This document shows positions 12,801-23,500 of a DNA stretch of 64,000 nucleotides, piece by piece. The notes under the pieces were generated by a model, which saw nothing but the letters and a program-made list of their open reading frames with translations, had not been told where the DNA came from and searched no databases. The stretch covers positions 551,888 through 615,887 of the forward strand of contig CAJNDS010000535.1 of assembly GCA_905221605.1 (NCBI GenBank). Reading direction: 5' to 3'. How positions within the stretch are numbered: the stretch's first letter is position 1; each line of letters begins with the position of its first letter. Origin of the DNA: Symbiodinium natans. Its lineage: Eukaryota > Sar > Dinophyceae > Suessiales > Symbiodiniaceae. A program made the translations under genes and the position numbers.

Positions 12801-15800
12801 GGCCTCGGTCTTAGGGTTTAGGGTTTAGGGTTTAGGGTTTAGGGTTTAGGGTTTAGGGTTTAGGGTTTAGGGTTTAGGGTTTAGGGTTTGGGGTTTAGGG
12901 TTTAGGATGCTTTAAAGCCGTTGCCTGGGATGACAGGGAAAACCCTAAACTCTTTGTCGATGTTGGAGGAGATGGGCGGAACGAGCTAGGGCGCTGTCTT
13001 CGCATAGGCGTGCTCTGCCAGGGAATCCGATCGCGCATCCTTGGACAAATTAGGATGTCGTGGTGTCGATTGGACTCTGGAGACTCAGAAAGTACAGTAG
13101 ACCAGATGCAGCTGATGAAAAAAGTGTGTTCGACTGCCTGGCTCTAGGTTTAGGACTCCGGGTTGTAGGGTTGGAGTCAGAACTGCTCGGCGAGTGAAGA
13201 GACCTAGGTTCAGCCGGTTCATCACGATAGGTCGTTCATGAGAGACGTTCGAGGGCCATGAGAAGGTTTCGAGATGTCTGGCGTCCAGGAACTTTAGCCC
13301 TCTCCCTTAGAGTTTACCGAGAAGATCCACCAGCGAAATCTCCAGCTCAAGGTAGTACTTTTGCAAAGGCCGTTTTGCTCCTCCCATCCCCGCTGCCAGA
13401 GCCATGACAAAGGCCGAGCAAAAGAAGGCCGTGCAATTCACCCGGATGTGCAAATTCTGGCGGACGAACGAGTGCAAGATGGGCGCAGACTGCACGTTCG
13501 CCCACTCGACATCGGAGTTGCGCCCCAGCCCAAAGCCATGCTTCGACTTCGTGAAGACCGGTTTCTGCTTGCGGGGGGAGGGGTGCAGGTTTGTCCACGA
13601 GATGAAGTCCAACTCCAAGTTGGTCGACGTGAACGTGTCGCCCTTCCCGGCAATCCAGGCACAAGCGGGTCCATCCTCTTTCGTTACCACTTACATGATG
13701 CCAACGTACAACTTCGTGAATCCCATGACCTTGGCAGAAGCACAGCAACTTCCCCCACCATATGAGCTTGAACCCTACAAGCACATGGCGAACCCACACA
13801 CGGGCACGGACAACAACGACCTCTTCGGCCCGCGTTTCCATGCACCACCCGTTGTGGAACAAATCCCCGTGCCTTTCAGCCTCGTCGGTTTCGGGCACAA
13901 GGGGGACAAGTCAGCGGAAGAATCCAACTTCCCTAGCCTCAGCAAGACGTCGCTGAGTTTCTCAGATGCTCTTGAGCATTGTTTTTGTACCCTAAACCCT
14001 AAACCCTAAACCCTAAACCCTAAACCCTAAACCCTATATAAACCTCGCTGCAGTCATCCTTCTAAGCCATCGAGAACATGTAGGCAGCCCCCCTGTGATG
14101 TTTCATGTTCTTCTCTATTCTTAGGCTTGGTACTAGGATGCCCAGTAGTACCCTTATTCCCTCTTTTGAGGGGTTTAGGTTCCCTTATAAACCCCTTCAA
14201 GCAAAACAGGGCACCCTTTTTAAGCCTAGGTTACGGGCAGCCTAGGGTAGCCCAGTGGTACGCTTTTCCCTTTTTTTTGGTTCAGGGTTCCCTTATAACT
14301 TAACCAACCAAAAAAAAAGGTGCCCTTATTGTAAGATGGTAACTGGGGTACCCAGTTGGCTTTTAAGAGAGATTGCTAGTTCGGAAAAAAGCATCAGAGG
14401 GTTTCAAGGGCCATCCTGACAGACCTTTTGTTTGGGCTAGACCCTTTAGGGTTTAGGGTTTAGGGTTTAGGGTTTAGGGTTTAGGGTTTAGGGTTTAGGG
14501 TAACCCTTAAGAACCAGGTATGGACCACCTTCCTCCATTCTCTGTGACCAAGAGCCTGGAGACCGATGAACGGAGGTTTCCCACAAGGAACGTGACACCC
14601 GCCATGTGGCTGAGTGTATGACACGGTTCAGGGTTTAGGGTTTAGGGTTCAGGGTTTAGGGTTTACGGTTTAGGATTCAGCATCTCATGGACTAGCTTTA
14701 ACACCCACCCACCCAGAGAATCCCACAGCATTTGGAAAAGCACAGCTCACCGATGCCGATTGAGCCGACAGTACTATTACCAAAATTCCAGTGCCGATTG
14801 ACCGTTTGTGTAAGAACACTGGTGCCGATGGACCGTTTTCGTAAGAACACCGGTGGCCGATGGACCGTGTTCGTAAGAACACTGGTGCCGACGGACCGTT
14901 TTCGCAAAAACACCGATGCCGATGGACGGTTTTGGTATGACCACCGGTGGCCGATGGACATTTGTTTTTCGTAAGGACACTGGTGCCGATCGACTGTTTT
15001 TGTAAGAACACTGGTGGACCGTTTTTTGTAAGAACACTGCGCAAGAACGCCGGTGCCGATGGACTGTTTTCGTAGGAACGCTGGTGCCGACGGACCGTGT
15101 TCGCAAAAACACCGGTCGCCGATGGACCGTTTTCGTAAGAACACCGGTGGCCGATGGCCCGTTTTTGTAAGAACATCTTTTGGGCAGAGGGGCCGTTTTC
15201 GTACAAACGTTTAAATATTTATGAAAGAGAAGGTTTAGGGTTTAGGGTTTAGGGTGTAGGGCGAGCTCGACCCGCCAGAAACTAGGACCCCGAGTAGGCC
15301 CGTATTCCATTTTTTTAGGGTTCAGGTTCCCTTACAAGCCCCTTTAGACTCAACAGGACACCTCTTGTATTCCTAAGTTACTCCTGGGTCTAGGAATTTG
15401 AGCACATGCCGGTGTGTCTAAGTTCTCGCCTCTCTCTCCGGTGGGCAGTTCTTCGGGCAGTTACATGGTCCCGTAATATGGGCCCTTACAAGGGTACCCC
15501 CTTACCCTATACAAATTACGGGCCCATACATCAGAACCCTTTAAAGGAGGTTAGGGACCATATTAAGGGTCCATGAATGAAACCGCCCTTAGAGCCTTTA
15601 TGCAATCTGCCGTACGAGGTGCAGATCCACCCACGGCGAAGCTCTAAGCACCGTGTCTAGCAGCAGGTGCAAATCCACCCATGTTGTTCCTCTCACGATA
15701 CAGACTTACCGAGGAGCAACGCGCACATGGCTGCGGGTGGTTTCGGTTCTGGGCCGTGGCGCCCTAAACCCTGAACCCTGAACCTTAAACCCTAAACCCT

Positions 15801-18800
15801 AAACCCTAAACCCTAAACCCTAAACCCTAAACCCTAAACCCTGAACCCGAATTTTCGGTTCTCGTTGCGTCAGCTCTCAGAGGGCTCCTGATTGGGTTTG
15901 AGCATTTCTGATTCCACGGCTTCTAGGGAAAGTTTAGCCGGACCGGGCGCTGCTGGACTCCGTTTTCAAGAAGATCTGCTCCGCCGGAGCAGTCTTGTGA
16001 CCTCGCCAAGGACCTCGGCATAAACCCTAAACCCTAAACCCTAAACCCTAAACCCTAAACCGCTTTGGCGCTGTTTTTCTGCACTGGCAGAGGAGGTGCG
16101 CGCACCAGCGCTGCAATCTGGCCCTGTAGTAATATGGGGGGGTCGGAATTATTGCCAATAGTATTCCCTTGTGGTCCCTTTGAAACGATAATGACCCCCA
16201 AAACCCTATTCTAGTTATTCAGGCCCCTAGAGTAGCCTTATTAGAGGTTGTGAGCAAGATTTATATACGGGGAATAGTTGTTAAGTATTAGGTACTCTCA
16301 TCAAACTCGAGAAGGCCTAAATCTAAACCCCCTACACCTTGCATCCTAATCCCTACATTAGCAATTTCCATACCCTAAACCCTAAACCCTAAATCCCTAA
16401 ATTGGCAATTTCCCCTAGCCGGGTGCTCCCAAAAACCCTCTGAACCCACTAAATGTTTATAGGCGCTATAAGCATTATAAACTCTACAAGCCAGCAGACT
16501 CGAGACCCTAAACCCTAAACCCTAAACCCTAAACCCTAAACCCTAAACCCTAAACCCTAAACCCTAAACCCTAAACCCTACGAGCGTGCGCCGCACGGTG
16601 CAGCACCTCGGTTTCACACGTCGCTCCCAATTTCTAGATTCAAGCTTGCATAAAACTGATGAAGTTTAGGTTTTAGGGTTTAGGGTTTAGGGCGGTCCTG
16701 AACTTTACTCCCTAAACCTCGACTGCTTTTGCGCTTTGGGTTGGGGATTTAAGCTCATAGGCCTCGCAACTTCGTAAGGCTACGTTTATCGTTTAAAGGT
16801 TTAAAGGGCTCAAAGTCCGAAGCAGCAGGTGATGAAGCATAGCTCCATGGCTCAATCTTAGGTTTGGCAAACTCACGGGTTTTCCTACTACCCCCCTCTA
16901 TGCTAGGGGGGGGGGGGTTCCCACCTTGAATAACCTTAGTTAAGCTTACATTTTCCCTAAATAGCCTTAGTTATGGGGGGGAGCCTGGGAGGAGAGTAGG
17001 GGAGCTCAAGACCCGTTTGTCCAGGCGGAGTGGAGTTCACAAGCATTGTGGTCAATAAACCCTAAACCCTAAACCCGAAACCCTAAACCCTTAACCCTAA
17101 ACCCTAAACCCTAAACCCTAAACCCTAAACCCTGTAGCTGGGACTGGATTTTCGCACAACCCTATGTGGGGTAGTTCTCACAATTAGGGGCCCTTTGGTT
17201 CGTCCTATACATAGTAGGGCACCCTTAGAACCCTAAACCCTAGCTCGGGACCCTAAACCCTAAACCCTAAACCCTAAACCCTAAACCCTAAACCCTAAAC
17301 CCTAAACCCTAAACCCTAAACCCTACACCCCCAACTCGGGACCCTAATTTCGAGAACGGCCCCCCCCCATGTTTTTCTTTGACATCCCCGCGCGCCGATC
17401 CCGCGGCTTGGCAGTGGACTGGGCGCTGGGGTCGAATCCGAGCGGGCTCAGGGCTTCCTAGGGTGTAGGGGTTTGGGGGGTTTAGGGTTTAGGGTTTAGA
17501 GTTTAGGGTTTAGGGTTTAGAGTTTAGGGTTGAGGGTTTAGGGTTTAGGGTTTTGATTTAGGGTTTGGGGTTTGGCGTTTAAGGTGCAGTACGGGTTCAG
17601 GGGTTTGGGGTTTAAATGGGCTCAGAAAATGAGGGCTTAGGTTCCAGGGCCAAGCGAAGAGCCGCGGTTTAGGGTTTAGGGTTTATTGTTTACGGTGTAG
17701 GATTTAGGGTTTAGTGTTTACTACCTGCTAGCGGCTTGTTTCGCTGAACCAATCTGGCCCTCAGTCGAAGACCCAAACCTTATTCAAGAGGTTAGGCGCA
17801 GTTCAGAAATACGCAGAGCACCCTAAACCCAAAGATCTAGCCCTAAACCCTAAACCCCCATATAAGGTACCTAATTCCCTCTTAGAAGGAACCCTCTGAT
17901 TTCTTTCAGCTCTCGCTCGGAGCAATCATGTGTTTGGCAGATTGATTTGTGCTTCCGCTTCGTCTCCTGCTGCTCATTGCGGCGTGGCCTTGGGCGTAAC
18001 TACAGTAAATACAGTGCTTTAGAGCTGTTTCCTGGGATGACACAGAAAACCCTAAAGTCACCTTAAACCCTAAACCCTAAACTCTTCACGGTGTTGGAGG
18101 AGAGTGGCGGAACGAGCAAGGGCGCTGTCTTCGCATAGACGCGCTCTGTCGGGGAATCCGACCGCGCATCCTCGGACAAGTCAGGATGTCGTGGAGTCGG
18201 TTGGACTCTGAAAGGACGGTACCACCAGATGCAGTTGGTGAACAAAAGTGTCTTCGAGTCCCGGCTCTTAGGTTTCATAGTTCAAAGGGTTTCAGAGTTG
18301 AGGGTTTAGGGTTTAAGGTTTTCCGATTCAGGGTCGTAGCGTCAGAACCCCCTGGCGCTTGGCGTGATGAGGAATGAGGGAATCAGGTACCCTATATCCC
18401 CCTATATATTTTTATGCTACCCCCCCCCCCCAGCGACCTACCCTTTTTAGGCCTTTTTAGGCTTTTTTAAAAAAAACAACAAAGGAGGCCCAAAAGTCGC
18501 GTAGTTAATCACCGGGTAATGAAGGACAGTTACTGGGAAACCCACCTCACAGACCCCAATAAGCCAGCATTGGAAGAATCTACATTTTGAATCTGAAGCG
18601 GACAATGCTGTTTTTAGATGTTTAGATCAGTGTTTTTCTATGCAAATTGTGCGTTTCAAGGGCAATTAATGTTTTGTTGAGCAACTAATTTATTTATACA
18701 GTTGTGTTTGTACGAGGCAAAGTATTAATCAAATAGTGAAACATTTTTCTTGGTTCTATGCGAATTTAGCTACTAGAGTAATTATTCAGCAAAGAGCCCA

Positions 18801-20542
18801 ATTTGACCCAAGTGAATACTATTTAAAGGAGCATACTCAACCAAGATACGAAATAAACACCATTCTCAACCAAAAAATGGCAAAGTGTGCGTTTAAAGTG
18901 CGAATACTGTATTTATACAATTGTGTTTGTACTAGGCAAAGTATGCTCTCTGAAAAGTCCACTGAAATACCTTATGTTTACATATTCATGAATCGTTCTT
19001 GTTTTTGAAATAGTCATTTTATGCGAATTTGGCTACTAGAGCAATTATTAAGCAAATAGCCCAATTTGACTCAAGTGAATACCATTTAAAGGACCATACT
19101 CAACCAAAATACGAAAGAAGCACCATATTCAACCAACATATGGCAAAGTGTGGTTTAAAGGGCAAATAGTGCTTTGTTGAGCAACTAATGCATTGAAACA
19201 GTTGTGTTTATACCAGGCAAAGTATTATTGAAGTACTATCTGCAAAGTCAAATGAAACACCTTATGTTTACATATTCATGAAACATTTTTTTGAAGTATT
19301 CATTCTATGCGAATTTAACTACGAGAGGAGTTCTTAAGCAAATAGCCCAATTTGACTCAAGTGAATACTATTTAAAGGACCATACTTAACCAAATACGAA
19401 ATAAACACTTGCGGAAATGGAAACGGCTCTACCTACATAACAATGAGACAAAGATTGCTGAAGTATTCACTAAAGACCACTTATATACTATGTCTGAAAA
19501 GCCCAATTTGCATGAGCAAGCTTAAAAATGGACAATAATGGAAATAGAAGCGGTTCTACTTACATAACGATGAAACAAAGATGTCTGAAGTATTCAATAA
19601 AGACCAGATATATACTATGCCTGAAAAAAGCAACTTGCACAATCAGGCTTAAAAATGCACAAGAATACTAGAAAAGTACTTAGTGAAGGCCATACACAAG
19701 CAAATTCACAAATACATAACAACATCCAAAAGCGCAAGCTTTTCAGGAGAATCTCTGGTAAAGTTTGGATTATAGGGTTTTGGGGTATTCCTGGACGAGT
19801 AGGAGTCACTTTTTAAGCAAACAGTTCTAAGCAAGAAATGCTTTTTCTCAAGACAAGTATTGCAAATGCTGCTTCTAGATAATTAATCGCATTTACCAGG
19901 CAAATATTATCCATGCGAATTGAGCTACCAGAGCACCAAGTAATGGCTGAATAAGGTCTACTACACTTGAGTACAACCAAGAGATGCACTAAACACTAGC
20001 GGCTCTACTTACATAATAACGAAACAAATAGTTCTGAAGCACTAGAAAGACCATTTGTATACTATTTCTGAAAAGCACAATTAGCATAAGCACACTTAAA
20101 AATGTGTAGTTGTTGCCTCGTGACCGTGAAGGCGAACCAAAAAGCCAAAATACCAAAACCAAAAAACCAAAAATACCAAAAATACCAAAACCAAAAAAAC
20201 CAAAAAAACCAAAATCAAAAAAAACAAAAATACCAAAAAAACCAATTTTCCGGGACTCTTGGAGAAGCCTCATAGGGATTTCCTCAGAGTCCCGGAAAAT
20301 TGGTTTTTTTGGTATTTTTGGTTTTTTTGGTTTTGGTTTTTTTGGTTTTTTTGGTTTTGGTTTTTTGTTTTTTTTGGTTTTGGTATTTTTGGTTTTTCTG
20401 CTGTCCCGTGTATGCGATTTTAGTTGTATTTTAGTCTACGCCCTAGGAAATACGCTATATTGCACACCGAGTTTGCTTGCAGTGCAGCTGGGTGACTTGA
20501 GACAAGGCGAAAAAGGGTAGGTCACTGCGGGGGGGGGGTACC

Positions 20543-20574
<32 letters not shown>

Positions 20575-23500
20575 AAGGGAATAAATCGGGTACCTCAGTG
20601 CCTCATTCTCTACTAACACTAAGACGAGTGGCCCGTTCAAGGTGAGGAATTTCCGACGCCACGAACTGTAGCCCCCTCTAGAAGCTGTCAAGGGACTAAA
20701 GGAGGGACCCTAATAAGGTTTTTTTTTTAGGGGCTCTTTTAGGGGCTACTTAGGTATATAGGGACTCTGACTATACCCTTTGTATTAAAGCTGTCTTTTC
20801 TGCTCTGAGGCCGTAAATGTAAGCCAGCAAACCTGCGTTGATGAGTTCCCGAATTTCGGAACCGTAGGTTGCGCCCATGTCATGTATCTCTAGTGGAAGT
20901 GGGTTGGGTTGCAAGAAATAGGTAGCTTCCAGTGCATGATTTATAGGGGTCTTGCCCTAAACCCCCAAACCCTAAACCCTAAACCCTATAGGAGACTTAG
21001 GCCTCAAGGGGCCCCGACATGCGCGGCAGGCTCTGTATGTGGCGTTCAACGCGGAGCGAGGCAGCCAGCGCTTGTTGGAGGGTTTAGGGTTTAGGGTTTA
21101 GGGTTTAGGGTTTGGGGTTTGGGGTTTAGGGTTTAGGGTTTAGGGTTTAGGGTTTGGGGTTTAGGGTTTGGGGTTTAGGGTTTAAAGTGTCTACTGTCGG
21201 ATGCCTTGTGATTCTTTTCCTTTGTGCAGGAGATGCTCAGAAAGGGTGCCGACAACGTGTCGGGTGTAGGGTTTAGGGTTTAGGGTTTAGGGTTTAGGGT
21301 TTAGGGTTTGGGGTTTAGGGTTTAGGGTTTGGGGTTTAGGGTTTAGGGTTTGGGGTTTTAGGGTTTAGGGTTTGGGGTTTAGGGCTTCCTAGGTTTTCAG
21401 GCGGGGGCGCGAGATTTCGTCGGGCTGGGCCTTGTTTGGAGATTCCAGGTTGGAGTCCCTAAACCCTAAACCCTAAACCCTAAACCCTGGAGTACTCTTG
21501 CGGTCGCAGGCGAAGCACGGAGAAACGAGGAGGTGTTGAGCTGAGAGGCGAAGGAGGAAAGGAAAAGGTTTAGGTTTAGGGTTTAGGGTTTAGGGTTTAG
21601 GGTTTAGGGTTTAGGGTTTAGGGTTTAGGGTTTAGGGTTTAGGGTTTAGGGTTTAGGGTTTAGGGTTTAGGGTTTAGGGGGGCTCGAAACAACTACTGCA
21701 ACAATAGAAACTAGTAAGACTGAGCTTTGGGGACCCTCATGCTGACATAACCTGGCTCCCGTGGGCCTGGAACCGGGTTGCTGTCGACTCCCCGGCCAAT
21801 TTTAAGGGCTGCGGCCTCACCTCACTAATTTTCAGAGCTTGTAGAGAGCTACATCCTTGGGGGTCACATGAACCGCAAAAGGGTTGATGGATCATATGCA
21901 TATGCCTTAAAGGGAATTCTAGTAGTATAATTAGGGTTTTTGGCCGAAGATCAAGGACGAGGCGAAGCAAACGCAAGAAGTTAAACATGAAATCAAGCAC
22001 GCGGCCTTCTGAGCAACTACGATTTGCTTAAGAACCCCTCCCAAACAACATAGATAACAATCCCTTTACCCCTCAAGGACGATGTTTTGTGGGGGGGGTT
22101 CTGAAGCAACAAGTAGGTCCTAAACCCTAAACCCTAAACCCTAAACCCTACGGCGAGCGCCACCTCCCAAACTTCAGCTGGCACATGGCGTGCTGGCGCG
22201 GCTCCTTTTGGAAACGTATCATCGCTTTTAGGGTTTAGGGTTTAGGGTTTAGGGCTTAGGGTTTAGGGTTTAGGGTTCGTAGCGGAAAGCCTCTTTTGAG
22301 GAGGTGGCGGCTGCACTCTTCGATCTCGGGCTGTGGCCATCAAGTACATGGCACGAGCAAATCCAGATGGCCGGAGGGGGTTTGGGGTTCGGGGTTTAGG
22401 GTTTTGGTTTTGGGGTTCGGCCGAAGGACTTCTGGGAGATGAACCCTAAACCCTACACCCTAAACCCTAAACCCTAAACCCTAAACCCTAAACCCTAAAC
22501 CCTAAACCCTAAACCCTAAGATGAGGCCTGGAAGCAGGCGGTGACCTCGTGCAAGCAGCAGGAGAAGGAGAAGGAGCGGGCTCAGTTGAGCGAGCTCAAA
22601 AGCGCTGAAGGGCGAGGAGGGGCGTCCTCCTGACACGCAGGTTTCGCACTGCGGGCCGCAACTCGTGTAGCAGGTCGAGTTGGAATGTTTTACATCCCTA
22701 AACCCTAAACCCTAAACCCTAAACCCTAAACCCTAAACCCTAAACCCTAAACAACCCCAAACCCCAAACCCCATCTTCTTTCTCTCAGTAGGGTTGCCTC
22801 GCAGGGCCTTTCACGTGGGCAGGTAGACTCTGTTCGCACTGAGTGCAATTGCGCCAGCAGGGATTGCAATATAGGGCTCTGAATAATTACTATAATACTA
22901 CTCCCTTTATAATTATGCTACAAATCCCCCCCCCCCCCCAAAGCCCTATTCGAATTTAAGGCCCCTATATGACATCTGAAACCTGCTGCGAGCGGCATGC
23001 TACACACCTCCCACGTGGGTCTGGCCCTGCATGGATGGGGAGAGTTGACAGGCCTTGCAAGGCCCTTCAGTTTCGGACTGGTGCGCCCCTAAACCCTAGA
23101 CCCTAAATTCTAAACCCGAAACCCTGAACCCTAAATTCTAAACCCTAAACCCTAACCCTACACCCTACAGAGCCTAAACCCATTGGCTGAAATTGATTCA
23201 AACGGCCAAGGATCCCACATCCGCTTTTGCCTGACATGGCGAAAAAAGGAGCCTTTTCAATTGGAATAGGGTTTAGGGCTTAAGGTTTAGGGTTTGGGGT
23301 TTGGGGTTTAGGGTTCAGGGTTCAGGGTTTTGGGGCTTATCATAGTATATTTATACAGGGGCCACAAGGGAATGCTACTCGTACTGAGTCCGACCCCTAC
23401 TTGGTGGTTCATGGTACTTAGTAATCCAATTAGAACTTGTACTTATAACCCAATTATACCCCTATTAGGGCACTTTTTGTGGGTTTTAACTACCCCTAAG

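Larger units (their letters stand above)
15770..17340. repeat. Telomeric arrays and islands in tandem unit 3
   Basis: CCCTAAA at 15790-15845, 16022-16060, 16505-16580, 17055-17132 and 17225-17330. A family D foldback (16133-16275) and a family B foldback (16878-17013) lie between them. The conserved unit islands near 15900-16015 and 16590-16660 resemble the other units. Confidence 0.6.
4840..18345 (+). repeat. Three tandem 4-5 kb units, each led by a C3H zinc-finger gene
   Basis: Unit 1 about 4840-9430, unit 2 about 9430-13310, unit 3 about 13310-18345. Shared landmarks in the same order: the zinc-finger gene, GTGGCTGAGTGTATGACACGG (6787, 10514, 14606), GTGCAGATCCACCCACGGCGAAG (6981, 10719, 15619), GTGCAGCACCTCG (8033, 11681, 16599), GCGAGCGGGCTC-type block (8557, 12335, 17438) and an ORF beginning near VGG(D/E)GRNE (9076, 12958, 18091). 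Units differ mainly in which positions carry telomeric arrays. They lie inside intron 4 of the fumarate reductase gene on the same strand. Confidence 0.85.

Noticed and set aside
14685-15205. CRISPR-like array
   Set aside because: Units are contiguous and diverged with no unique spacers, and the genome is eukaryotic.
14685-15206. Minus-strand [12 protein letters not shown]-type repeats
   Set aside because: Explained fully by the 32-bp minisatellite read in rotating frames.
20110-20520. Lys/Pro-rich ORF followed by Phe/Gly-rich stretch
   Set aside because: Created by the two arms of the foldback.
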